A DNA stretch of 64,000 nucleotides, taken from positions 1-64,000 of the forward strand of contig NZ_JAJADR010000009.1 of NCBI RefSeq assembly GCF_020447265.1. Reading direction: 5' to 3'. Positions 9,401 to 17,003 of the stretch are shown here, piece by piece (the first letter of the stretch is position 1; each line of letters opens with the position of its first letter). Position numbers and translations under genes: made by a program. The notes under the pieces were generated by a model, which was not told the DNA's origin, did no database searches, and saw nothing but the letters and a program-made list of their open reading frames with translations. Source of the DNA: Hymenobacter lucidus. Its GTDB lineage: Bacteria > Bacteroidota > Bacteroidia > Cytophagales > Hymenobacteraceae.

Positions 9401-10175
9401 CTACAAGGCCCGCTACAAAGGCTACGTGGCCAACGTATTTACCGAGCGGGTTTTCCTGCAGCGCAGCGTATTCCGCTTCGGTCCCAGCTACGAGCAGTAC
9501 CAGTCCGATTTTACCTATAACAGCCTGCTGGGCCAGGGCAATACCCAGCAGCCCCTGCCCACCGACCGCCGGCCTAACACCGCTTTCCAGCGCCTGATTG
9601 GCTTGAATGCCTTGCTCGACATCGACCTGCGCGACCGGCAGACCTTTGCCCGGCGCGGCTTCCGGGTGCGGGCCCAGCACGACAGCTACCACCAGCTCAA
9701 TCGTACTGAGGGCAACTTTGGCCTGACGCAGCTCTTCGGCGAATATTACGCCACGGCCCGCCTGGGTATCCCGGTTACGTTCGTCGTGAAAGGCGGTGGG
9801 GCCAAAAACTACGGCGACGACGACGAAATTCCGTTCTATAAGTTTACCAGCCTGGGCCAGCGCGAAAACCTGCGCGGCTACTACCGCAACCGCTTCACCG
9901 GCGACGCCAGTGCCTATCTGAACACCGAAGTACGGCTGGCGCTGGGCCGGGTCCGCAACAATTTCCTGCCCTTCTCCTATGGCGTCTTCGGTTTCTACGA
10001 CCAAGGCCGCGTATACTACAAAGGCGACTCGCCCGAGGGCTGGCACGCCGGTTACGGCGCGGGCTTCTACATTGCCCCCGTCACCGATCAGCTGGCGTTG
10101 TCCATTTCCTACCAGACTTCGAAAGAGCAAAGCGCGCTGCTGCAGTTTGGCGTGGGCTTTCGCATCGACCAATAG
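6438..10175 (+). CDS. calcineurin-like phosphoesterase fused to a surface-antigen type outer-membrane beta-barrel
   Basis: 1245 aa. Start chosen at 6438 because it gives a classical signal peptide (MRKPYRLLLAALLSAVSAPLVAQ quoted only to residue 20: MRKPYRLLLAALLSAVSAPL); the ATG at 6393 only adds a polar extension. Residues about 30-330 form a metallophosphoesterase domain with HLGDIAANSG, PGDKDWDN and VVGHHPVVSNG. The central part (about 430-760) contains PRDRDQSF preceded by HEDNW, reminiscent of CotH-type spore-coat kinases; this is inference. The C-terminal 380 or so residues are rich in alternating aromatic residues, include LGQRENLRGYYRNRF and end FGVGFRIDQ, as in Omp85/BamA-type surface-antigen barrels. 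Likely an outer-membrane protein displaying or shielding a phosphatase. Substrate unknown. A terminator follows. Confidence 0.85.
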   Translation: MRKPYRLLLAALLSAVSAPLVAQNQPAAHSVFLLGNTAGDAVSESHLRALRQQLEQQTGPFTVVHLGDIAANSGLKKEPEAQTTARIDQLLDLVKGLPNGRIYFVPGDKDWDNSGADGLKKVRRLEEYIEQKLPGQNAFLPTGGCPGPEIIDVAPNVRLVAINSPWWTHPYDRPEAPDTECKTMTKEEFREQLQDVLDETKGKNVLVVGHHPVVSNGVYGGRIPLGRHLFPFDNGVPLPVFGSVYAAYRQNVGSPRDIANPAYADLRKNMLSTLKENPGVVYAAAHDYSLQLTRLEDNYHLISGSFTEKEHVGSDSRALYNKSEKGFSKLDYYADGTVKSYFYTFAKGGATAQESFNATLFQSACTEPRLPNVPVNAFIPECPSATKGVAAPKPDAPFQPTVTLAPGPQYKGKPGKNFFLGPLYRTSWTQPVTVKTLDLGTEKGGLRIFGKGGGRQTTSVKLIAADSSEYVFRSVDKDVTRILPPELRTSIAADVLRDITPTAHPYSALVTGSLLDQTDILHARPRLFVLPDNSQLGPYREQYAGLMGTLEDRPVDPKPNLPGFGGAEEVRRSFSFFRQLYKDHDNQVDAVALGKARAFDMLVADFGKHEDNWKWAGYKQGKKTIFRPIPRDRDQSFTLWNGLLTYIANREWAVPSIEDFQAEFHDMESLNWPARHLDRFLLQSLTREQWQQIAKYMQEKITPAAIDQATNELPKEVQPISGNDLNRKLKARIQELPKALDEYYLMLAKRVDVVGSNKAEVFQVIRLDDGKVRVQMFDKAKDSDEINGEALFDRTFDPKETDEVALYGLDGKDIFTVTGSVRKSVLVRVIGGDGKDRITDESRVAGLRTKTKVYDLPDTELKLSKESDNHTSEKLGINRYDREAFEYDGYNPRATLIFNQSDGFGAGTGFDIVRQGFRKPDYKNLYGFDIQGSTNGNFQVAVNMRHRHAIKAWDIGARAEYGNYFQFYNFFGLGNDSKKDEGLYDANFYKARYKGYVANVFTERVFLQRSVFRFGPSYEQYQSDFTYNSLLGQGNTQQPLPTDRRPNTAFQRLIGLNALLDIDLRDRQTFARRGFRVRAQHDSYHQLNRTEGNFGLTQLFGEYYATARLGIPVTFVVKGGGAKNYGDDDEIPFYKFTSLGQRENLRGYYRNRFTGDASAYLNTEVRLALGRVRNNFLPFSYGVFGFYDQGRVYYKGDSPEGWHAGYGAGFYIAPVTDQLALSISYQTSKEQSALLQFGVGFRIDQ

Positions 10176-10193
10176 TTAGTTGTCCAGTAATTC

Positions 10194-10227
10194 AAAAAGC
10201 CCGGTTCCTTTGGAGCCGGGCTTTTTT
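10194..10227 (+). terminator. rho-independent terminator
   Basis: Perfect stem AAAAAGCCCGGTTCC / GGAGCCGGGCTTTTT with a 3-nt loop, 18 bp after the phosphoesterase stop. Confidence 0.9.
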
Positions 10228-10306
10228 ACGACCTTTTTCCGCTACTTTCTGGCCTTTTGGTGGTCAATAGCCGTAGTACCGGGCTAGTCTGCTTTGGGCA
10301 AACCTG

Positions 10307-10314
10307 TATCTTTG
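10307..10314 (+). promoter_or_regulatory. Bacteroidota -7 box for the Ppx/GppA gene
   Basis: TATCTTTG, a full match to TAnnTTTG, 31 bp before the ATG at 10346. No clear -33 TTTG at the usual distance. Confidence 0.5.
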
Positions 10315-10345
10315 GCCACTTCTTTCACCTCTTCTTTCTCGCTGC

Positions 10346-11332
10346 ATGAACTATCCGCTTCTGAAACTGGCTGCTATTGATATTGGGTCGAATGCTGTTC
10401 GGTGTCAGATTTCAGCGGTGTTGCACTACGGCGACCGGTACCGTCTGAAGCGCGTGGAATACGTGCGCTACCCACTGCGCCTGGGCGAAGACGTATTTGC
10501 CACCGGCCACATTTCCCCGGCCCGGGAGGAGAAGTTTGTCAAGTTTTTGCACGCCTTGAAGCTGCTGATGGAAGTGCACGACGTGGCCCATTACCTGGTG
10601 TGTGCCACCTCGGCTATGCGCACGGCCACTAACGCGCCTGCCATTGTGGCCCGCGTGCAAAAGGAGCTGAATATGCCCATTCAGGTAATCGACGGGCAGG
10701 CTGAGGCTTCCTACATCAACCGCGTAATTGAGCACCTGCTCGAAGACAACAAGCATTACCTGCACATCGACGTGGGCGGCGGCAGCACCGAGTTTAATAT
10801 CTACCACGACCGGCGTAAAGTAGCTTCTCAGTCGTTTGAAGTGGGCTCCATCCGGCGCATGCAGCAGGAAGAAGCCGGCATTTCAACCGACGCTCAGAAC
10901 GGCACCTGGCAGCGCATGGAAGACTGGGTGAAGGAAAATGCCCGCAAATACCACGTCACCCGCGCCATCGGTACCGGTGGCAACATCAACAAGCTCTACA
11001 GCCTGGCCCAGCCCGCCCTCGACAAACCCGTCACGCGCCGCCGTATCGGCACCATCCTTAACAACCTGACCCGCATGACGATGGACGAGCGGGTGAACGT
11101 GGCCATGCTCAACCCTGACCGCGCCGACGTTATCGTGCCTGCCGGCCATATCTACCTCTCGGCCATGGAGTGGTCCAACATTAACCAGATGATTGTGCCC
11201 GATATCGGCCTGAAGGACGGCATGCTCCAGACGCTATTCGAACAGCATTTCGACGAAATTGACCCGCTCAATAACGGGGCCGACCATCTGCCCTTGGCCA
11301 CTGTGCCAGGCCGCACCAATGGCATGGAATAA
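10346..11332 (+). CDS. Ppx/GppA family phosphatase (exopolyphosphatase-like)
   Basis: 328 aa of the ASKHA (actin-like ATPase) fold. The phosphate-1 motif is LAAIDIGSNAVRCQIS at residues 8-23, and the phosphate-2 motif is HIDVGGGSTEFN near residue 139; AIGTGGNINKL near 211 is the second conserved glycine loop. Family members hydrolyse inorganic polyphosphate from the end or the 5'-phosphate of pppGpp. The single-domain length, without the C-terminal HD domain of E. coli Ppx/GppA, is usual in Bacteroidota. The polyphosphate kinase gene is only about 0.5 kb downstream on the opposite strand, which supports a polyphosphate role. Confidence 0.88.
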   Translation: MNYPLLKLAAIDIGSNAVRCQISAVLHYGDRYRLKRVEYVRYPLRLGEDVFATGHISPAREEKFVKFLHALKLLMEVHDVAHYLVCATSAMRTATNAPAIVARVQKELNMPIQVIDGQAEASYINRVIEHLLEDNKHYLHIDVGGGSTEFNIYHDRRKVASQSFEVGSIRRMQQEEAGISTDAQNGTWQRMEDWVKENARKYHVTRAIGTGGNINKLYSLAQPALDKPVTRRRIGTILNNLTRMTMDERVNVAMLNPDRADVIVPAGHIYLSAMEWSNINQMIVPDIGLKDGMLQTLFEQHFDEIDPLNNGADHLPLATVPGRTNGME

Positions 11333-11336
11333 CAGC

Positions 11337-11373
11337 AAAAGGCCCGTAGCACTGAATGTTACGGGCCTTTTTT
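11337..11373. terminator. terminator between converging genes
   Basis: Stem AAAAGGCCCGTA / TACGGGCCTTTT, U-run on the plus strand; on the minus strand it lies just beyond the stop of the 129-aa gene, so it may serve both. Confidence 0.8.
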
Positions 11374-11386
11374 ACTTTATCTACAT

Positions 11387-11776
11387 CTAATGTGGTAAGT
11401 GGGGCAACACCTCACTTTTGACCAGAACGAATTGGCTGTTTCCGCTGGCATGTGGTTGGTAGCGCAAGATGTGCCGCTCCGGATGAAACTCCTCCAGCGT
11501 GAAAGTGCCATCCGTTTCGATGATGGCTTCTTTACTGCCATCATTATCCACGTCTTCGAAGTACAGTTTCGCATAGTCAGCCCCTACTGCTGGTCCTAGC
11601 TTTACTTTGGGGTTGGAGCGTAGCACGGGTGTGAAGGTAACGTATCTGTCAGTTGCGCCCGGCATGTCTTCCAGCCATTCAACTTCTGTATACGGATTGC
11701 GAAACTTGGCAGTGCCATAAAAACCAGCGGCAACCACGGCAACGATACTACCCATCCAAAGGCTTCTTTTCAGCAT
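11387..11776 (-). CDS. hypothetical membrane-anchored or exported protein with a calcium-loop-like repeat
   Basis: 129 aa. Residues 6-21 are hydrophobic (WMGSIVAVVAAGFYG) and probably form an uncleaved anchor or signal peptide. The mature part contains YFEDVDNDGSKEAIIET, which resembles the DxDxDG loop of FG-GAP/VCBS repeats. I do not recognise a family. Sits between the Ppx-like gene and ppk1, 28 bp downstream of ppk1 start direction-wise in the same strand order (ppk1 is downstream of it on the minus strand reading). No functional assignment. Confidence 0.6.
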   Translation of the reverse strand: MLKRSLWMGSIVAVVAAGFYGTAKFRNPYTEVEWLEDMPGATDRYVTFTPVLRSNPKVKLGPAVGADYAKLYFEDVDNDGSKEAIIETDGTFTLEEFHPERHILRYQPHASGNSQFVLVKSEVLPHLPH

Positions 11777-11803
11777 AGCCAGTTACCCAGTATTACCTGT
11801 GCC

Positions 11804-14134
11804 TCACGAATTGGCGAAATCCACCTTGTCGTCAGGCTCACCTTCGACCAGCGCCTGCACCGCCGATACTTCCGCCTCGACCGGCTCACTCACTTCTTCC
11901 GGCTCATCATCGGGCGCGTCCACGCAGTCATCGGCCAGGCATTTGGCGGCTTCCTCGGCGGCAGCGGCTTCAGCTTCCTGCTTGTTGCGGCGCACCAGCT
12001 GAAACAGCAAGTGCAGCAGGCCTTCGGGCGTAGCCGCCGCCAGACGTTCCTCGTCGCGGCGGTAAAAGTCGCGGTGCACGTTCACGATGGGCTCGTCGGC
12101 AGCCGGGCGGTTGCGCACGTAGGCGCCATCTTCGCGCATGAGGTAGGAGTTCTGATTATCCAGCAGGTTGAGCATCAGAATGCTGATGGCCTCGCGCTTG
12201 AGCTGGGGGTTCATAATCAGGAACAGCGCCTCAATGCGCCGGTCGAAGGAGCGCACCATAATGTCGGCCGAGCCGGCGTACACTTTCGGATTGCCGGCCT
12301 GGTGGAAGTAAAACAGACGTGAGTGTTCCAGTAGGTCGCCCACAATGCTGCGCACTTCGATGTTCTCGCTCAGCCCCGGCCGGCCGGGCCGCAGGCAGCA
12401 GATGCCGCGCACCACGAACCGAATCGGCACGCCGGCCTTGGAGGCCTTGTAGAATTCGTCGATGAGTTCCTTGTCTTCCAACGAGTTCATCTTCATTACA
12501 ATACCGCTGGGCAAACCCTTTTTGGCATTGCGCACCTCCTCCCGGATCAGGTGAATAATCTGCTGGCGCATATCCTTGGGCGCCGTAATTAGGTACTCGT
12601 AGTCGTCGGGCTGGGAGTGGCCGGTAATTACGTTGAAGAACTCCGACACGTCGTGGCCATACACGTCGTTGGTCGTGAGCAGGCTCACGTCGGTGTAAAT
12701 CTTGCTGGTTTGCTCGTTGTAGTTGCCCGAGCCGATGTGCACGTAGCGCGTCACCTTCTCGCCTTCCTTGCGGATGATCATGAGCATCTTGGTGTGCGTC
12801 TTGTACTTGCTCACCCCGTAAATCACGAAGCAGCCGGCCTTTTCCAGGCGGGAGCCTTCCCGGATGTTGCGCTCCTCATCAAAGCGAGCCTTCACCTCGA
12901 ACAGCACCGATACGTGTTTGCCGTTTTCGGCCGCCTTGAGCAGCGCCGCCGTTACGCGCGAATCGTCGGCGAGGCGGTAAATCGTTTGCTTAATGCCCAG
13001 CACGTGCGGATCTTCGGCGGCCTGCTCCAGCAGCCGCACCACCGGCTCAATACTGTTATAGGGGTGGTGCAGCAGTACGTCGTGGTGCTTGAGGAACTCG
13101 AACAGGTTTTCCTCCGCCCCTTCCGGCAAGCTCAGCGGCACTACCGGCGCGGGCATCCGCGTCGACTTGCCCCGGAAATTCGGGTGCTTCAGAATCTGCA
13201 GCACACCCTTCATGTCAATCAGGGAGTTGATGACGAACACGTTGCCGTTGTCGATTTTCCAGCGCTCCTTGAGCACGGCCATCATCACGGGCGAGGCGTC
13301 ATTCTCGACTTCCAGGCGCACCACGCGGCCTTTCTTGCGGGTTTTGAGGCCCACCTGAATTTCCTTGATGAAGTCCACGTCGATATCGTCCGACTCTTCC
13401 AGCGTGAAGTCGCCGTTGCGGGTGATGCGGAACAAATCGGCCGACACGATTTCCACGTTGCGGAACAGCTTGGGCAAGTTGGCCCGCACAATTTCCTCGA
13501 TAGGCACAAAAATTACCTTGTCCTTGCGCGTCAGCTCAAAGAAGCGCGAGAGGTTCTGGGGAATCTGCACGAAGGTGAGCCGCTCGTGGCCATTGTCCAT
13601 CACGCTGTCGGGCCCGGTGCGCGTTACTACCCCGAAGATGAGCATCTGGTTCATCATCAGCGGGAAGCCGTGGTAGGAGTCGTACACCATCGGCGTGAGC
13701 AGCGGGAAAATGGTGTTTTTGAAGTAGCCGTCGGCTTTCTTCAGCTCCAGCTCCGTCAGCTCGTCCATTTTCAGAATGTTGAAGCCCGCCTTTTCAAACT
13801 GCGGCTTCAGCTCATTCTGGTACGTGAGCGACTGGTCGTTGATGAAGCGGTGGGCAAAATCGAGCAGCTTGCGCCGAAACGGCAGCTCCCGCAGCCCCGA
13901 GTAGTCGACGCGTTCCTTGCCGTAATCAAGGTAATTATAGAGCGAGCCAACCCGAATCATGAAAAACTCGTCGAGGTTGGACGAGGTAATGGCCATAAAC
14001 CGCAGCCGGTCAAACAGGGTACGGCTGGTGTCCTTGGCCATATCCAGCACCCGATAGTTGAACCGCAGCCAGCTAAGGTCGCGGCTGATGTACTTGCTTT
14101 TGCGAATGAGGTCGGCAGATTTGAATAATTTCAT
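11804..14134 (-). CDS. ppk1: polyphosphate kinase 1
   Basis: 776 aa using the ATG at 14134 (MKLFKSADLIRKSKYISRDL); the ATG at 14179 adds 15 residues without family support. Reversibly transfers the gamma phosphate of ATP to polyphosphate. The N-terminal domain has the conserved YISRDLSWLRFNYRVL, and the two catalytic phospholipase-D-like domains contain KTHTKM with His447, the expected phosphorylated histidine, followed by HIGSGNYNEQTSKIYTD. The second half holds VRGICCLRPG and HSRLFYFHQAG with the second conserved His. The last 60 residues are an acidic, Ala/Glu-rich tail beyond the catalytic core. Together with the nearby Ppx/GppA protein it forms a polyphosphate synthesis and breakdown pair. 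A TATCTTAG box lies upstream at 14152-14159 on the minus strand. Confidence 0.96.
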   Translation of the reverse strand: MKLFKSADLIRKSKYISRDLSWLRFNYRVLDMAKDTSRTLFDRLRFMAITSSNLDEFFMIRVGSLYNYLDYGKERVDYSGLRELPFRRKLLDFAHRFINDQSLTYQNELKPQFEKAGFNILKMDELTELELKKADGYFKNTIFPLLTPMVYDSYHGFPLMMNQMLIFGVVTRTGPDSVMDNGHERLTFVQIPQNLSRFFELTRKDKVIFVPIEEIVRANLPKLFRNVEIVSADLFRITRNGDFTLEESDDIDVDFIKEIQVGLKTRKKGRVVRLEVENDASPVMMAVLKERWKIDNGNVFVINSLIDMKGVLQILKHPNFRGKSTRMPAPVVPLSLPEGAEENLFEFLKHHDVLLHHPYNSIEPVVRLLEQAAEDPHVLGIKQTIYRLADDSRVTAALLKAAENGKHVSVLFEVKARFDEERNIREGSRLEKAGCFVIYGVSKYKTHTKMLMIIRKEGEKVTRYVHIGSGNYNEQTSKIYTDVSLLTTNDVYGHDVSEFFNVITGHSQPDDYEYLITAPKDMRQQIIHLIREEVRNAKKGLPSGIVMKMNSLEDKELIDEFYKASKAGVPIRFVVRGICCLRPGRPGLSENIEVRSIVGDLLEHSRLFYFHQAGNPKVYAGSADIMVRSFDRRIEALFLIMNPQLKREAISILMLNLLDNQNSYLMREDGAYVRNRPAADEPIVNVHRDFYRRDEERLAAATPEGLLHLLFQLVRRNKQEAEAAAAEEAAKCLADDCVDAPDDEPEEVSEPVEAEVSAVQALVEGEPDDKVDFANS

Positions 14135-14194
14135 GGCTACGCTGTGATTCGGGCTAAGATACGCAGTACGACTGCGCAAAGGCGGAATTTAAGG

Positions 14195-14572
14195 TTAGGA
14201 AATAATGGCGGTGGCTTCAATCTCAACCAGCAGCCGCGGATCAATCAGGGCCCGCACTTCCAGCATGGAAGAAGCCGGCCGGATATCAGCGAAAAACTCG
14301 CCGTGCGCCCGCCCGATTTCCTGCCACTGGCTGATATCGGTGGTAAAAATGCGGGTGCGCACCACATCCTCCAGCGTGGCGCCGGCGGCAGTCAGCGCGT
14401 CGGCAATTTTCTCCAGGGCGCGTCTGGTTTGCTCATACGCCGTGGCGCCCGTCACCGAGTCGCCATCCTGGGCCGTAGTGCCGGCCACTTCCACCACGTT
14501 GCCCACCCGCACGGCCCGCGAGTAGCCCACTATACTTTCCCAAGGTGCCCCGGAGGCAATATTCTGCCGCAT
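14195..14572 (-). CDS. RidA/YjgF family protein
   Basis: 125 aa. RidA-type enamine/imine deaminases hydrolyse reactive 2-aminoacrylate-like intermediates. Visible family features are VGNVVEVAGTTA, the YEQTRRALEKIADAL helix and DVVRTRIFTTDI with the conserved Arg, then PASSMLEVRALIDPRLLVEIEATA at the end (quoted in part: LIDPRLLVEIEATA). The trimeric family is cytosolic. It is likely transcribed separately from ppk1, 60 bp downstream on the same strand. Confidence 0.88.
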   Translation of the reverse strand: MRQNIASGAPWESIVGYSRAVRVGNVVEVAGTTAQDGDSVTGATAYEQTRRALEKIADALTAAGATLEDVVRTRIFTTDISQWQEIGRAHGEFFADIRPASSMLEVRALIDPRLLVEIEATAIIS

Positions 14573-14594
14573 GTGTTTCTTTTCTTGAACGCTG

Positions 14595-14616
14595 TAGAGA
14601 CGCGTATTCGCGTCTC
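14595..14616. repeat. GTAGAGACGCG-type small palindromic repeat
   Basis: The sequence GAGACGCG-TATT-CGCGTCTC forms an 8-bp stem with a 4-nt loop; a related TGAGACGCGCATGC stretch occurs at about 14662-14680. Short repeats of this type (GTAGAGACGCG...CGCGTCTC) are known as dispersed intergenic elements in several bacterial lineages. Confidence 0.55.
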
Positions 14617-14717
14617 ATCGTTGAACAATTAAGGCGGTGCAGAAGCAACAGCCGCCGCAATGCGTGAGACGCGCATGCACGCCTTTACACAATCCGTATT
14701 TGTTAGGTATGCGCAAT

Positions 14718-14744
14718 AAAAAAGCCCGCTCGGGGCGGGCTTTT
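14718..14744 (-). terminator. rho-independent terminator of gyrB
   Basis: GCCCGCCCCGAGCGGGC hairpin with A/T-rich flanks on both sides, 15 bp beyond the gyrB stop in its reading direction. Confidence 0.85.
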
Positions 14745-14758
14745 CTACAACCAAACGC

Positions 14759-16735
14759 TTACACGTCCAGTTTGGCGTATTTGGCGTTTTTCTCGATAAA
14801 GTCGCGCCGGGGCGGTACTTCGTCGCCCATGAGCATGGCAAACAGGTGGTCGGCCTCCGCCCCCGATTCCACGTCGACGCGCTTCAACGAGCGGGTGTCG
14901 GGCTGCATGGTGGTAGTCCAGAGCTGCTCGGCGTTCATTTCGCCCAAGCCTTTATAACGCTGCACGTTCACCGTTTCGGGCTTGCCCCGGCCCAGCTCTT
15001 CCTGGGCCGCCGAGCGTTCCTCTTCGGTCCAGCAGTAGCGTTCCTCCTTGCCGCGCTTCACCAGGTACAGCGGCGGCAGGGCAATGTAGATGTAGCCTTT
15101 GTCGATCAGCTCCCGCATGTAGCGGAAGAAGAAAGTCAAAATTAGCGTCCGGATGTGAGAGCCGTCGATGTCAGCATCGGTCATGATGATGACCTTATGA
15201 TAACGCAGCTTGTCCAAGTTCAGCGAGCGGCTGGTGCTGCCGTCATCTTCGTCGGTCTTCTTTTCGAAGCTCACGCCGAGGGCCGTAATCATGTTCCGGA
15301 TTTCCTCGTTTTCGTAGATGCGGTGCTCTTGAGCCTTCTCCACGTTCAGGATCTTACCCCGCAGCGGCAAAATGGCCTGGAATGCCCGGTTGCGGCCCTG
15401 CTTGGCAGTGCCACCGGCCGAGTCACCTTCCACCAGGTACAGTTCGCAGATTTCGGGGTCCGATTCGGAGCAGTCGGCTAGCTTGCCGGGCAACGAGTTA
15501 GAGCCCAGCACGGTTTTGCGCTGCACCATTTCGCGGGCCTTACGGGCCGCAATACGCGCCCGGGCGGCCAGAATCACCTTTTCGATGATGATGCGGGCTT
15601 CCTTGGGGTTTTCCTCCAGGTACTGGTTCAGAATTTCGCCTACCACCGTATTCACTGCACCGCTCACGTCGGAGTTGCCCAGCTTAGTTTTGGTCTGGCC
15701 TTCGAATTGGGGCTCCTGTACCTTCACCGAAATAACGGCCGTGAGACCTTCCCGGAAGTCGTCGCCCTGAATCTCCACCTTGGCCTTTTCCAGCATGCCC
15801 GACTTGTCGGCGTACGCCTTCAACGTCCGGGTGAGGGCCGAGCGGAAGCCGGCCACGTGCGTGCCGCCCTCAATAGTGTTGATGTTGTTGACGTAGCTGA
15901 AGATGTGCTCCTGGTACGAGTCGTTGTACTGCAGGGCCACTTCCACTGGGGTGCCGCCTTTTTCACTGATAACGTGAATCGGGTTGGGCATGAGCACCTG
16001 CCGGCCGCTGTCGAGGTACTGCACAAACTCGCTCAAGCCGCCTTCGGAGAAGAATACTTCGCCTAGAAACGTGTCGTCATCGTTTTTCTCGCGCCGGTCG
16101 GTTAGCGTGATGCGGATGCCTTTGTTGAGGTAAGCCAGCTCGCGCAGGCGGTTGGCCACGGTTTCGTACTTGTAAACCGACTCGGTGAAAATTGTGCTGT
16201 CGGGCAGAAACTCTACCTGTGTGCCGTGCTCTTCGGTGTCGCCGATTTGCTTTACGGGGTACTGGGGCACCCCGATTTTGTACTCCTGCTGGTAGATGTG
16301 GCCGTTGCGGCGCACGGTTACCTTCAGGTCCTGGCTCAGCGCGTTTACGCAGCTTACGCCCACGCCGTGCAGACCGCCGGATACTTTGTAGGAGTCTTTG
16401 TCGAACTTGCCGCCGGCGTGCAATACCGTCAGCACCACTTCCAGGGCCGAGCGGCCTTCCTTCTGGTGGAAGTCCACGGGGATGCCGCGGCCGTTGTCAC
16501 GGACGGTTACGGAGTTATTTTCGTTGATGGTTACTTCAATCTGGTCGCAATGACCGGCCAAGGCCTCGTCGATGGAGTTATCGACTACTTCCCACACCAA
16601 GTGGTGGAGTCCTTTGATGCCCGTATCGCCGATATACATGGAGGGGCGCTTGCGTACCGCCTCAAGGCCTTCGAGTACCTGGATACTATCCGCGGAGTAC
16701 TGGTCGTCGGCTCTTTTCTCTTTCGTTTCGCTCAT
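14759..16735 (-). CDS. gyrB: DNA gyrase subunit B
   Basis: 658 aa. The ATPase subunit of gyrase, which introduces negative supercoils together with GyrA. N-terminal GHKL ATPase motifs: VDNSIDEALAG (catalytic Glu), DNGRGIPVD and GGLHGVGVSCVNALS. The TOPRIM domain has LVEGDSAGGTAKQGRNR and DADIDGSHIRTL; QRYKGLGEMNAEQLWTTTM lies near the C-terminus. Length matches Bacteroidota GyrB, lacking the extra insertion of enterobacterial GyrB. ParE is the alternative, but the QRYKGLGEMNAEQLW ending favours GyrB. Confidence 0.97.
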   Translation of the reverse strand: MSETKEKRADDQYSADSIQVLEGLEAVRKRPSMYIGDTGIKGLHHLVWEVVDNSIDEALAGHCDQIEVTINENNSVTVRDNGRGIPVDFHQKEGRSALEVVLTVLHAGGKFDKDSYKVSGGLHGVGVSCVNALSQDLKVTVRRNGHIYQQEYKIGVPQYPVKQIGDTEEHGTQVEFLPDSTIFTESVYKYETVANRLRELAYLNKGIRITLTDRREKNDDDTFLGEVFFSEGGLSEFVQYLDSGRQVLMPNPIHVISEKGGTPVEVALQYNDSYQEHIFSYVNNINTIEGGTHVAGFRSALTRTLKAYADKSGMLEKAKVEIQGDDFREGLTAVISVKVQEPQFEGQTKTKLGNSDVSGAVNTVVGEILNQYLEENPKEARIIIEKVILAARARIAARKAREMVQRKTVLGSNSLPGKLADCSESDPEICELYLVEGDSAGGTAKQGRNRAFQAILPLRGKILNVEKAQEHRIYENEEIRNMITALGVSFEKKTDEDDGSTSRSLNLDKLRYHKVIIMTDADIDGSHIRTLILTFFFRYMRELIDKGYIYIALPPLYLVKRGKEERYCWTEEERSAAQEELGRGKPETVNVQRYKGLGEMNAEQLWTTTMQPDTRSLKRVDVESGAEADHLFAMLMGDEVPPRRDFIEKNAKYAKLDV

Positions 16736-16770
16736 GTAAGACGCTATTATTTCAGCTTTCTACTAACGTA

Positions 16771-16778
16771 CAAAGATA
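16771..16778 (-). promoter_or_regulatory. Bacteroidota -7 box for gyrB
   Basis: The minus strand reads TATCTTTG, exact TAnnTTTG, 36 bp before the gyrB start. Confidence 0.55.
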
Positions 16779-16951
16779 CCGATTTTATCCGGTTTTTGCC
16801 AGCTTTTATGCGGTTTTGCCCAGTTCCGACCCCTGCTTTTATCTGCTTGCGACAGCGAAATCTTGCTATCTGTCACTTCAGCCGCCGCGTGTAAATGGCG
16901 CCCCAACTTACAGCAGCATGAGAGCCTTATAGATTGTGGTGGCGATAAACA

Positions 16952-16989
16952 AAAAAGCCCCTTTCCAGAGCTCTGGAAAGGGGCTTTTT
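16952..16989 (-). terminator. perfectly palindromic terminator
   Basis: A perfect 38-bp palindrome, arms AAAAAGCCCCTTTCCAGAG and its complement with no loop bases, directly after the stop of the T9SS gene on the minus strand. It reads as a terminator in both directions. Confidence 0.85.
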
Positions 16990-17003
16990 CAGGCAGGAAA
17001 AAT

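Noticed and set aside
12617..14128. Open frame of 503 codons antisense to ppk1
   Set aside because: Shadow of ppk1, dominated by His/Val/Glu/Gln.
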